A stretch of DNA of 5,776 nucleotides, taken from positions 1 to 5,776 of the forward strand of contig CAJJQT010000131.1 of NCBI GenBank assembly GCA_905193995.1. Reading direction: 5' to 3'. The stretch comes from an uncultured Porphyromonadaceae bacterium. Lineage in GTDB: Bacteria; Bacteroidota; Bacteroidia; Bacteroidales; Muribaculaceae. The notes beneath the pieces were generated by a model. The model was given only the letters and a program-made list of their open reading frames with translations, ran no database searches and was not told the origin of the DNA. The translations under genes were made by a program, and so were the position numbers. Shown here piece by piece: positions 1 to 5,776 of the stretch (its first letter is position 1; each line of letters begins with the position of its first letter).

Positions 1-942
1 TACCAGATCCCCGCGCTTGAGGAAGGCCGCACTTACTACTGGCGCGTACGCACCCATGGCGTCAATTCGGCTGCAGGAGTGTCCGAAATCAGGTCATTCA
101 TAGCCTCGCGGATAGCCGTCACAGGCCCGACCGGGCGCGAAGAGAGCGTCACTCCGCAAATCACATGGACACCTGCCTACGAAGGCGCGCTCTACCGCGT
201 CGAGGTCTCGCGCAACAGCACCTTCTCCCAGATCGACTTCGCTAAAGAAGTATCCGAGCCTACCGTAACAGTAGATGAAGGCCGTCTGCTCTCGGGCTTC
301 CACTACTACTACCGCGTGACCGCCTCGCGCGGCGGCCGCAGCTCGCTCAGCAACACAGGCGACTTCTGGACCGCAGACCGCGTGCCCGACCTGCCCCGAT
401 ATGTCACCCCCGCCGCCGACGGCCAGACTCTCTGCGCCAACCAGACCGTAGAGATCTCACCCGTCAAAGGCGCAAGTTCGATGGCCATACAGATAGCCGC
501 CAATCCTGAATTCTCCGGCCGTCTGTATCAGATCACGCTCAGCGACGGCGAGACGGCCACCCGTCCGCTCAAGGAAATCCGTGTTGCCGGCAAACTGCTT
601 GTTACCGGCGAGACATATTATGTGCGAGCCTGCTCGAAATACTACATCCAGGCCGACCAGAGCCGTGAACAGACAAGCGACTACGTCACCACTTCCTTCG
701 TCTACAGTGATTCTGAAGGCGTCGGTTCAGTAACCGGCGATGAAGGCGAGGTGACAGTAAGCCCCGAAGGTACGGTCAACATGCCTGTCGAAGGCAACAC
801 CGTCAGCGTATACCGCGCCGACGGCTCGTGCGTATACACCGTTCACGGAGCACCGGCCTCTGTCGAACTTCCCCAACTCAGCTCCGGCCTGTACATCATC
901 CGAGTGCAAGGCCCGACGCCCGCTACCCTGAAATGGGTGAAA
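1..942 (+). repeat. Diverged tandem-duplication copy 1 (paralogous with 2629-3570)
   Basis: This segment encodes 314 residues that align codon for codon, without any insertion or deletion, to the segment at 2629-3570, with about 52% amino-acid identity by hand count. Short nucleotide blocks remain identical, for example 20 nt at 34-53 matching 2662-2681 and 14 nt at 811-824 matching 3439-3452. The first copy may extend upstream beyond the window. Confidence 0.85.
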
Positions 943-945
943 TAA
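1..945 (+). CDS. C-terminal part of a secreted GHL10-like protein, 5' truncated by window edge
   Basis: The frame is open from base 1 to the TAA at 943-945, giving 314 residues. The ATG at 79 is internal, because the codons before it (ending YYWRVRTHGVN) match the downstream paralogue. Visible parts are the end of one fibronectin-III-like repeat (residues 1-37), a second repeat (about 38-129, ending FWTADRVP), a third (about 130-236), and a C-terminal domain (about 240-314) ending GLYIIRV...TLKWVK. That ending resembles a T9SS type A sorting signal, which directs proteins across the outer membrane and is usually removed there. The fragment aligns without gaps to residues 554-867 of the next gene, about 163/314 identical by hand count. 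No catalytic domain is visible; a GHL10 N-terminus is inferred only from this paralogy. The next gene starts 24 nt after the stop, suggesting co-transcription. The domain reading is fairly sure; the enzyme activity is not. Confidence 0.8.
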   Translation, partial: YQIPALEEGRTYYWRVRTHGVNSAAGVSEIRSFIASRIAVTGPTGREESVTPQITWTPAYEGALYRVEVSRNSTFSQIDFAKEVSEPTVTVDEGRLLSGFHYYYRVTASRGGRSSLSNTGDFWTADRVPDLPRYVTPAADGQTLCANQTVEISPVKGASSMAIQIAANPEFSGRLYQITLSDGETATRPLKEIRVAGKLLVTGETYYVRACSKYYIQADQSREQTSDYVTTSFVYSDSEGVGSVTGDEGEVTVSPEGTVNMPVEGNTVSVYRADGSCVYTVHGAPASVELPQLSSGLYIIRVQGPTPATLKWVK

Positions 946-969
946 CCACCGGATAAACTAAAAATACCG

Positions 970-3576
970 ATGAAAAAATTACTGATAACCCTTGCAGCTG
1001 CCGCGGCAGCAACCCTCGCCATGCCGCACACCGCCCGCGCCGCCGAATTCCGCGAGCACCGCGGCGTCTACATCTCACCCTATGTATCAGACTGGCCCAG
1101 CGGCCCGATCAACGCCCAGAATGCCGAAACCTACAAACGCATCCTGCGCAACAATCTCGACCAATACCGCGACGGCGGTGTCAACGTCGTATACTTCGCC
1201 GTACGCCCTCTGTGCGACGCGGCCTACAAATCGGCCTACGAACCCTGGTCGTCGACCGTCAGCGGCCGACGCGGCGTCGCACCGCCATTCGACCCGCTGG
1301 AATTCCTCATCGAGGAAGCCCACGCACGCGGCATCGAGGTATACACGTGGCTCAACGCATACCGCTACTGCACACGTTACAAACACGGCGAAAGCCCGCT
1401 CGACTACGAACTTACGCATCCCGAATGGCTGCTTGTCCAGGACCATGAAACGATACTGAATCCTGCTCTCGAGGAGGTGAAGCAGCGCGTATGCGACGTG
1501 GCGGCCGACATCGTCGACCACTACGACATCGACGGCCTGCTGTTCGACGACTACTACTACTCGAATCCGACCCCGATGGAGGTCGACAAGGAGTTCTACG
1601 ACGCCGCCAAAGCCGCTGATTCGACCATCGGCACCCAGCTCGAATGGCGCGTCTCGAACGTCAACGACATGATCCGCCGGGTTCACGACACAGTCAAGTC
1701 GCACAAGGATTGGGTAGTGTTCGGCACCAAGCCCGCAGGTGTGGCATCTCCGCCCCACGTCACCTCCGAATACGGTCTCGACCCGTCGCCCAACATCCGA
1801 GAGCATGACTGGCAGTATGAGGCCGTAGCTGCCGATCCGCTGTACTGGTACAAGCACCACCTGACCGACTTCATGGCTCCACAGATCTACTGGTGCGACC
1901 TTTTCGACCCGCTGCAGGACTGGTGGGTGATTGCCTCGCGCAAATTCAACCGTCACCTGTACTCGGCCGTGTCGATGTCGAAGTACAGCGAGTTCGGCGC
2001 CGCCGAATTCTCCCGCGAGGTCGAGTACGCGCGCGCCGGACAGCCCGACAATGTCAACGGCATGGGATTCTTCCGCATGCAGTTCTACTCCGGCAGCGCG
2101 CTCAAATACGAGGGTAAAACCATCTATTTCCCGGAATATATGGGCAAGACGGCCTTCGCCACCCGCGCGCTGACGCCGATCCGCCCCTGGAACAACGTTC
2201 TGTCGCCCGCCACGGTCACTAACCTGCGCCGCGAGGGCAACACACTGCGCTGGGACGAAGTAGAAGGCATGCGCTACACCGTCTATGCCTTCGCCGACGG
2301 CGAGGAGCGCAAGCCCTACAGCAGCAACCTGCTGCAGTGCCGCTACACCAATTCGTATGACATACCCGCGGACCTGACCGGATACACCTTCGGCGTGGCC
2401 GTCTACGACCGCTACGGCAATGAATACTCCATGAGCATCGAGGGTGAGGCAGCCGCGGAGCCCGTCAAGGCCGTTCTCACCTATCCGGACGACAACGTCC
2501 TCGCCGCCGACCTCTTCGACTTCACATGGGAAGAAAACGGCCAGAGCAACGTCCTCGAGGTCGCCACTGATGCCGGATTCACCGACTGTGTGGTCAACGT
2601 ACCTGTATCGGGCAACAGCATCAGCTCGTACATCATCTTCGACATGCAGGAAGGTATGAAATACTACTGGCGCGTACGCACATCGGCCGTCAACGCCCCA
2701 GTGGCTTACTCCGAGACACGCTCATTCACCGCATCGCGGGTGGCCGTAACCGCGCCGACCGGCAAAGACGAGTCTGACGCACCTGCCGTGGCATGGACGC
2801 CTGCCTACGCAGGCTCGACCTACCTGCTGGAGATAGCGAAGGACCGCACGTTCAACCAGAAAGTTTACTCGGCTGAATGCTCCGAGCCCACTCATCAGAT
2901 TCCCTCAGGCAAGCTCATGACAGGTTTCCGCTACTACTGCCGCGTGACAGCCATGCGCGACGGCCGCAGTTCGGTCAGCGACCCGGTAGAGTTCTGGACC
3001 GCCGACCGCGTACCCTCCGTGCCCGTCTTCGTCAATCCCACCGCCGACGGGCAGGTAATCCACGCCAACGAATGCATCGAAGTCGAACCGATCGACGGCG
3101 TAAGCTCCATAAGGTTGCAGATTTCAGCCAATGCCGAGTTCTCGGGACGCCTTTACAACCTGACGATGCGTGACGGTGAATTTGAGTCGAAGCCTCTGTC
3201 AGAAATCCGCGTGGCCGGCAAGGATCTCGTATCGGGCCAGACTTATTACGCCCGCATCCGCGCCAACTACTTCACGCAGGACAATCTGTCGACCGAGAAA
3301 AGCACCGACTACAATGTCAAGTCGTTCGTTTACGACTCGACAAACGGCATCGGCTCGGTAACTGACGAGTCAGCCAAGGCATACGTGACCGCCGGCGGCC
3401 TTGTCGTGATGCCAGTCATAGGCAATGATGTAGAAATCTACCGCGCCGACGGAACCCTCGTCTATGTCGACCGCAGCGGGCTTGCATCCGTTCAGCTGCC
3501 GGAGCTGGCCGCTGGCATTTACATGATCCGCATCGCGGGCCCGTCAGCCACCACACTCAAGTGGGTAAGACAATAA
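970..3576 (+). CDS. Secreted family-10 glycosyl-hydrolase-like (GHL10) protein with FnIII-like repeats and T9SS-type C-terminus
   Basis: 868 aa. Residues 1-24 form a signal peptide (MKK, hydrophobic Ala/Leu core, ARA cleavage site). Residues about 27-395 form the GHL10 domain (PF02638-like): EHRGVYIS near 29-36, FDPLEFLIEEAHARGIEV at 107-124, WLNAYR at 127-132, IDGLLFDDYYY at 187-197 and APQIYW at 303-308. Acidic D193/D194 are candidate catalytic residues by family analogy. A fibronectin-III-like domain follows (about 415-492), then three related beta-sandwich repeats (about 497-590, 591-682, 683-789), each with a YYxRV strand. Residues about 793-868 resemble a T9SS type A sorting domain (IYRADG...GIYMIRI...LKWV). 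The family includes E. coli DigH, which cleaves peptide-free peptidoglycan glycans; substrates in Bacteroidetes are mostly unknown. The start is fixed by the signal peptide and an A/T-rich leader; there is no Shine-Dalgarno site, as usual in this phylum. A surface or secreted glycan hydrolase is likely; the substrate is undetermined. Confidence 0.9.
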   Translation: MKKLLITLAAAAAATLAMPHTARAAEFREHRGVYISPYVSDWPSGPINAQNAETYKRILRNNLDQYRDGGVNVVYFAVRPLCDAAYKSAYEPWSSTVSGRRGVAPPFDPLEFLIEEAHARGIEVYTWLNAYRYCTRYKHGESPLDYELTHPEWLLVQDHETILNPALEEVKQRVCDVAADIVDHYDIDGLLFDDYYYSNPTPMEVDKEFYDAAKAADSTIGTQLEWRVSNVNDMIRRVHDTVKSHKDWVVFGTKPAGVASPPHVTSEYGLDPSPNIREHDWQYEAVAADPLYWYKHHLTDFMAPQIYWCDLFDPLQDWWVIASRKFNRHLYSAVSMSKYSEFGAAEFSREVEYARAGQPDNVNGMGFFRMQFYSGSALKYEGKTIYFPEYMGKTAFATRALTPIRPWNNVLSPATVTNLRREGNTLRWDEVEGMRYTVYAFADGEERKPYSSNLLQCRYTNSYDIPADLTGYTFGVAVYDRYGNEYSMSIEGEAAAEPVKAVLTYPDDNVLAADLFDFTWEENGQSNVLEVATDAGFTDCVVNVPVSGNSISSYIIFDMQEGMKYYWRVRTSAVNAPVAYSETRSFTASRVAVTAPTGKDESDAPAVAWTPAYAGSTYLLEIAKDRTFNQKVYSAECSEPTHQIPSGKLMTGFRYYCRVTAMRDGRSSVSDPVEFWTADRVPSVPVFVNPTADGQVIHANECIEVEPIDGVSSIRLQISANAEFSGRLYNLTMRDGEFESKPLSEIRVAGKDLVSGQTYYARIRANYFTQDNLSTEKSTDYNVKSFVYDSTNGIGSVTDESAKAYVTAGGLVVMPVIGNDVEIYRADGTLVYVDRSGLASVQLPELAAGIYMIRIAGPSATTLKWVRQ
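2629..3570 (+). repeat. Diverged tandem-duplication copy 2 (paralogous with 1-942)
   Basis: This segment codes for residues 554-867 of the complete GHL10 protein and is the counterpart of the segment at 1-942. The only length difference at the end is one extra Gln codon before the stop in this copy. The gapless match over more than 300 codons implies strong structural constraint on the beta-sandwich repeats and the C-terminal domain. Confidence 0.85.
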
Positions 3577-3591
3577 TTTGCCAAAAACCTG

Positions 3592-3628
3592 AAAAGAGCC
3601 GGAGGCGTTGGTCTCCGGCTCTTTTTTT
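3592..3628 (+). terminator. Intrinsic terminator of the GHL10 gene pair
   Basis: Arms AAAAGAGCCGGAG (3592-3604) and CTCCGGCTCTTTT (3613-3625) pair perfectly over 13 bp around an 8-nt loop. The T-run continues to 3628, giving seven consecutive T. The hairpin begins 15 nt after the stop of the complete GHL10 gene. It is a textbook rho-independent terminator and separates the GHL10 pair from the lipoprotein gene. Confidence 0.95.
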
Positions 3629-3679
3629 GACGGATTTCCGTGAATTAATAGTAAAATGGCACTTTTACACTACAATTTG

Positions 3680-3710
3680 TTGCACGGATGAAATATTTGA
3701 CCTACATTTG
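3680..3710 (+). promoter_or_regulatory. Bacteroidetes sigma-ABfr-type promoter for the small lipoprotein gene
   Basis: TACATTTG at 3703-3710 is an exact match to the Bacteroidetes -7 consensus TAnnTTTG. TTG at 3680-3682 lies 20 nt upstream, in the position of the -33 element. The predicted transcription start is near 3714-3717, giving a leader of about 75 nt before the ATG at 3790. The preceding terminator leaves this gene in need of its own promoter, which supports the call. Low-identity or coincidental matches to such a short motif are possible, but exact fit and position are good. Confidence 0.75.
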
Positions 3711-3725
3711 CAGGCGAAGGTTTGA

Positions 3726-3739
3726 CGGCGCCATCGCCG
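3726..3739 (+). other. Small hairpin in the lipoprotein mRNA leader
   Basis: CGGCG (3726-3730) and CGCCG (3735-3739) pair over 5 bp around the loop CCAT. It lies about 10-25 nt after the predicted transcription start and is flanked by two copies of CAGGCGAA (3711-3718 and 3746-3753). A role in 5'-end stability or regulation is speculative. Confidence 0.35.
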
Positions 3740-3766
3740 ACTCCTCAGGCGAAACTAACCCTAATA

Positions 3767-3785
3767 TTAATCAAAAACCGATTAA
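3767..3785 (+). other. A/T-rich inverted repeat just before the lipoprotein start codon
   Basis: TTAATC (3767-3772) and GATTAA (3780-3785) form a perfect 6-bp inverted repeat with a 7-nt spacer (AAAAACC), ending 4 nt before the ATG. As RNA it would be a weak hairpin over the ribosome entry region; as DNA it could be a protein site, although it lies downstream of the predicted promoter. It may be chance in an A/T-rich leader. Confidence 0.3.
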
Positions 3786-3789
3786 ACCA

Positions 3790-4062
3790 ATGAAAAAGGT
3801 ATTCTTAGCACTTGGCGTGGCATGCATGATCGGCCTCGCATCCTGCAACAGCACTGACAGCAAGATCGACAAGCTCGGCAAACTCATGGATGAAATGACC
3901 GAGCTGACACAGAAAGCACAGGAAGGTGACCTCGACGCAGCCGAAGAACTCGTCAAAGTAGGCAAGGAAGCAAAGGCTGTCGCTGAAGATCTTTCCAAGG
4001 AAGACCTCACCGACGAACAGAAGGCACGCCTTGCCAAAATGATGTTCGGAATAGGCAAATAA
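3790..4062 (+). CDS. Small lipoprotein of unknown function (90 aa), alpha-helical and highly charged
   Basis: The true start is the ATG at 3790. It gives a signal peptide (MKK, then FLALGVACMIG) ending in a lipobox LASC at residues 16-19, so Cys19 would be lipidated. An in-frame ATG at 3688 exists, but using it would bury the signal peptide behind 34 residues and overlap the promoter. The mature part is only 72 residues. It is rich in Lys, Glu and Asp and very probably helical, with KLGKLMDEMTELTQKAQ at about 28-44 and a second half around EELVKVGKEAKAVAEDL, ending in EQKARLAKMM. It resembles small Bacteroidales lipoproteins with a MTELTQKAQEGDLDA-like stretch; DUF6591 is one guess, not verified. 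After Cys19 (CNSTDSKID) there is no acidic run of the kind used as a surface-export signal in Bacteroidetes, so a periplasm-facing location is more likely. It has its own promoter and terminator. Confidence 0.88.
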   Translation: MKKVFLALGVACMIGLASCNSTDSKIDKLGKLMDEMTELTQKAQEGDLDAAEELVKVGKEAKAVAEDLSKEDLTDEQKARLAKMMFGIGK

Positions 4063-4084
4063 CCCGATATCTGCAAACTCATAT

Positions 4085-4122
4085 GCGGCCCGGAGTTTCG
4101 ATTCCGGGCCGTTCGCGTTTTT
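4085..4122 (+). terminator. Probable terminator of the small lipoprotein gene
   Basis: GGCCCGGA (4087-4094) pairs perfectly with TCCGGGCC (4103-4110) around an 8-nt loop, and the outer C4086-G4111 pair extends the stem. A five-T run follows at 4118-4122, separated by a few bases from the stem, so the terminator is less ideal than the one at 3592. Its position 22 nt after the stop supports the call. Confidence 0.75.
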
Positions 4123-4144
4123 GAGTGTAATACCGCGCCAATCT

Positions 4145-4187
4145 AAAACACAGACGGCCGCCCTATCCATAAATGATAGGGCGGCCG
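4145..4187 (-). terminator. Terminator of the sdhA-sdhB operon (leftward)
   Basis: CGGCCGCCCTATC (4155-4167) and GATAGGGCGGCCG (4175-4187) form a perfect 13-bp stem with a 7-nt loop. Read leftward, the stem is followed by TCTGTGTTTT, a broken T-rich tract ending in four T. It begins 21 nt after the sdhB stop. Read rightward there is no T-run, so it belongs to the leftward operon, although it may also block read-through from the lipoprotein side. Confidence 0.8.
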
Positions 4188-4208
4188 CCGGTTGATTATC
4201 GCCTAAGC

Positions 4209-4964
4209 TTAGTCGGCGAACTTAGCTTTGAGGAATTCGCGGTTGAGGCGCGCAATATTGCTCAGAGGAATCGACTTGGGGCACTCGGCGGCGCAGGCAC
4301 CGGTGTTGGTGCAGTTGCCGAAGCCGAGCTCGTCCATCTTCTTGACCATGGCGCGGGCACGGCGCTTGCGCTCTACCTGACCCTGGGGCAGAAGAGCGAA
4401 CTGGCTTACCTTGGCCGATACGAAAAGCATAGCCGAGCCGTTCTTGCAGGCAGCGACGCATGCGCCGCAGCCGATGCAGGTAGCTGAATCCATGGCTACG
4501 TCGGCAACCTCCTTCGAAATCGGAGTAGCGTTGGCGTCGGGTGCGCCGCCGCAGTTGAACGACACATAGCCGCCGGCCTGCTGGATCTTGTCGAAAGCAG
4601 CGCGGTCGACCATCAGGTCGCGGATCACGGGGAAAGCAGCGGAGCGCCAGGGCTCGATGGTGATGGTGTCGCCGTCGTTGAACTTGCGCATGTGGAGCTG
4701 GCAGGTGGTGATGCCCTGCACCGGACCGTGTGGATGACCGTTGATGTAGAGCGAGCACATGCCGCAGATGCCTTCGCGGCAGTCGCTGTCGAATACTACG
4801 GGCTCTTCGTCCTGCTCGATCAGGCGCTGGTTGAGCATGTCGAGCATTTCAAGAAACGAGCTGCCGGTCGACACATTGTCGAGGTGATAGTTGACGAACG
4901 CGCCTTTCTCTTTGGGACCACGTTGACGCCAAATTTTCAGATTTACGCTGATAGTATGTTCCAT
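4209..4964 (-). CDS. sdhB: Succinate dehydrogenase/fumarate reductase iron-sulfur subunit
   Basis: 251 aa, normal for the family. This subunit passes electrons between the FAD of SdhA and the membrane cytochrome b/quinone subunit, on the cytoplasmic face of the inner membrane. All cluster ligands are present: [2Fe-2S] by C62, C67, C70 and C88 ([15 protein letters not shown]); [4Fe-4S] by C163, C166, C169 and C228 (CIGCGAC, ECPKS); [3Fe-4S] by C173, C218 and C224. The spacing 218-224-228 equals the E. coli SdhB spacing. The start is the ATG whose complement is at 4962-4964, with an A-rich leader and no Shine-Dalgarno site; the product begins [14 protein letters not shown], as expected. It follows sdhA after 47 nt in the same operon. 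In Bacteroidales this complex mainly works as a fumarate reductase in anaerobic succinate formation, so frdB is an equally fair name; sequence alone does not decide direction. Confidence 0.97.
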   Translation of the reverse strand: MEHTISVNLKIWRQRGPKEKGAFVNYHLDNVSTGSSFLEMLDMLNQRLIEQDEEPVVFDSDCREGICGMCSLYINGHPHGPVQGITTCQLHMRKFNDGDTITIEPWRSAAFPVIRDLMVDRAAFDKIQQAGGYVSFNCGGAPDANATPISKEVADVAMDSATCIGCGACVAACKNGSAMLFVSAKVSQFALLPQGQVERKRRARAMVKKMDELGFGNCTNTGACAAECPKSIPLSNIARLNREFLKAKFAD

Positions 4965-4982
4965 TTTAACTTATTCTTTGGC

Positions 4983-4998
4983 TCCCGCCGGAGCGGGA
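4983..4998 (-). other. Intercistronic hairpin with a UNCG-type tetraloop between sdhA and sdhB
   Basis: On the leftward mRNA, TCCCGC, loop TCCG and GCGGGA form a 6-bp GC-rich stem. The loop is closed by a C-G pair and matches the C(UNCG)G class, which is unusually stable. It lies 14 nt after the sdhA stop and about 18 nt before the sdhB ATG. There is no following T-run, so it is not a standard terminator. A role in transcript processing, stability or subunit ratio is inference. Confidence 0.6.
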
Positions 4999-5011
4999 CG
5001 CGTGGTTATTC

Positions 5012-5776
5012 TTACGACTTGTAGTTGCGGGTTTGAACCTGGATGGCCTCGTACTTGAGCGGCTCCTTGATCAGGATTGGCTTCTCGTTGTCGCCGGTGT
5101 ACTTCCAGCAGCTTACGTACATGTACTTGTCGTCGCGGCGGGCTGCCTCGCCGTCGGGCGTCTGGTATTCTTCGCGGAAGTGTGCGCCGCACGATTCGTT
5201 GCGGTTGAGTGCGTCGATTGCCATCATGCGGGCGATCACCAGGAAATCTTCCAGGCGGAGAGCCTTCTCGAGCTCGGTGTTGAGGTCGTCGGCTCGGCCC
5301 ACGATGCGCAGATCCGAGTAGAATTCCTTGCGTACTTCCTCGATCTCGTCGATAGCTTTGACAAGACCCTGGAGGGTGCGGCCCATGCCGACGAGATTCC
5401 ACATCACGTGGCCGAGTTTCTTATGGATCTCGTCGGGCGACTTGGTGCCCTTGATGTCCATAAGCTTCTGTATGCGCTCGCGCACGCCCTTTTCGGCAAC
5501 GTCGAACTCGGGAGTGTCGGTGGAGAAACGCGGCACCTTGATCTGGTCGCTCAGATAGTTCTGCATCGTGTAGGGGAGCACGAAGTAACCGTCGGCGAGA
5601 CCCTGCATCAGCGCCGAAGCGCCGAGGCGGTTGGCGCCGTGGTCCGAGAAGTTGCATTCGCCGATGGCGAAGAGGCCCTTGATCGAGGTCTGCAGCTCGT
5701 AGTCGACCCAGATGCCGCCCATCGTGTAGTGCGATGCGGGGAAGATCATCATAGGCGTCTCATAGGGATTGTCGTC
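5012..5776 (-). CDS. sdhA: Succinate dehydrogenase/fumarate reductase flavoprotein subunit, C-terminal part (5' end outside window)
   Basis: The frame is open to the right window edge (first residues DDNPYETPMMIFPASHYTMGG), so the ATG at 5752 is not the start. About 254 C-terminal residues of a protein normally near 640 aa in this branch are seen. SdhA binds FAD covalently and oxidises succinate or reduces fumarate; the FAD-attachment His lies outside the window. Visible motifs are HYTMGG, whose His corresponds to the conserved substrate-binding His (E. coli H354), GLFAIGE with NFSDHGANRLGASALMQG (FAD and substrate site; the Arg corresponds to E. coli R399), and the C-terminal helical domain ending VQTRNYKS. 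It lies upstream of sdhB, separated by 47 nt. A cytochrome b subunit gene (sdhC) would be expected further upstream, beyond the window. Identity is very secure; the direction of catalysis is not shown. Confidence 0.96.
   Translation of the reverse strand, partial: DDNPYETPMMIFPASHYTMGGIWVDYELQTSIKGLFAIGECNFSDHGANRLGASALMQGLADGYFVLPYTMQNYLSDQIKVPRFSTDTPEFDVAEKGVRERIQKLMDIKGTKSPDEIHKKLGHVMWNLVGMGRTLQGLVKAIDEIEEVRKEFYSDLRIVGRADDLNTELEKALRLEDFLVIARMMAIDALNRNESCGAHFREEYQTPDGEAARRDDKYMYVSCWKYTGDNEKPILIKEPLKYEAIQVQTRNYKS

Larger units (their letters stand above)
3577..3789 (+). other. Intergenic region holding a terminator, promoter and leader; no other gene seen
   Basis: This 213-nt gap contains the terminator at 3592-3628, the promoter at 3680-3710 and the untranslated leader of the lipoprotein gene. 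I see no RNA gene, and no supported small reading frame apart from the false N-terminal extension starting at 3688. Confidence 0.8.

Noticed and set aside
79..81. ATG at 79 as the start of the first gene
   Set aside because: The same frame is open and homologous to the paralogue from base 1, so the gene is truncated by the window edge and starts outside it.
1087..1956. Long open frame of 289 codons on the - strand
   Set aside because: It lies wholly antisense to the GHL10 catalytic domain, has no recognisable domain, signal or leader, and is typical of shadow frames in GC-rich coding DNA.
2415..3360. Internal protein repeats as a possible DNA tandem-repeat array
   Set aside because: The three units are related as folded FnIII-like domains, but are far too diverged at the DNA level to be a tandem repeat or CRISPR array.
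3671..3679. TACAATTTG as a second -7 element
   Set aside because: It has three bases between TA and TTTG instead of two; the exact TACATTTG at 3703-3710 with a TTG 20 nt upstream fits better.
4173..4487. Open frame on the + strand opposite sdhB
   Set aside because: Antisense to a well-supported gene, without a promoter or recognisable product, and starting inside the sdh terminator hairpin.
4222..4758. Open frame of 178 codons on the - strand
   Set aside because: It is a shifted frame of sdhB, rich in Arg, His and Pro in the way of out-of-frame translation, while the sdhB frame carries all cluster motifs.
4971..5402. Open frame of 143 codons on the - strand
   Set aside because: It is an out-of-frame reading of the sdhA 3' end; the overlapping sdhA frame matches the family to its last residues.
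5750..5752. ATG at 5752 (- strand) as the start of the flavoprotein
   Set aside because: The upstream codons to the window edge encode DDNPYETP, which continues the conserved SdhA sequence.

Overview
The window looks like chromosomal DNA from a fairly GC-rich member of the Bacteroidales, with Muribaculaceae or Rikenellaceae as plausible families. The evidence is a Bacteroidetes-type promoter (TAnnTTTG at -7), starts preceded by A/T-rich leaders instead of Shine-Dalgarno sites, C-terminal domains resembling type IX secretion (T9SS) signals, and a succinate dehydrogenase/fumarate reductase operon whose sequence fits the Bacteroidetes type. The family-level assignment is inference.

Left part, + strand (1-3628): two tandem paralogous genes. 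The first is cut by the window edge, and only its C-terminal 314 residues are seen. The second is complete (868 aa): a signal peptide, a family-10 glycosyl-hydrolase-like (GHL10) catalytic domain, fibronectin-III-like beta-sandwich domains and a probable T9SS type A sorting domain. The two C-terminal halves align without a gap at about 52% identity (hand count). The genes lie 24 nt apart, probably form one transcript, and end at a strong intrinsic terminator. They are probably secreted or cell-surface glycan-active enzymes.

Middle (3629-4122, + strand): a self-contained small transcription unit. It has a Bacteroidetes promoter, a leader of about 75 nt with small inverted and direct repeats, a 90-aa lipoprotein of unknown function, and a hairpin terminator. 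The longer open frame starting at 3688 is not the true gene start.

Right part, - strand (4145-5776): the distal end of an sdhA-sdhB (frdA-frdB) operon. The flavoprotein subunit is truncated by the window edge and is followed by the complete iron-sulfur subunit with all eleven cluster cysteines. A short hairpin with a UNCG-type loop sits between the two genes. The operon ends at a 13-bp hairpin, so two terminators face each other in the convergent gap 4063-4208.

The gene content is mostly ordinary. I see no clear new system. The points most worth a second look are the duplicated GHL10/T9SS pair, the small lipoprotein unit with its structured leader, and the sdhA-sdhB intercistronic hairpin.
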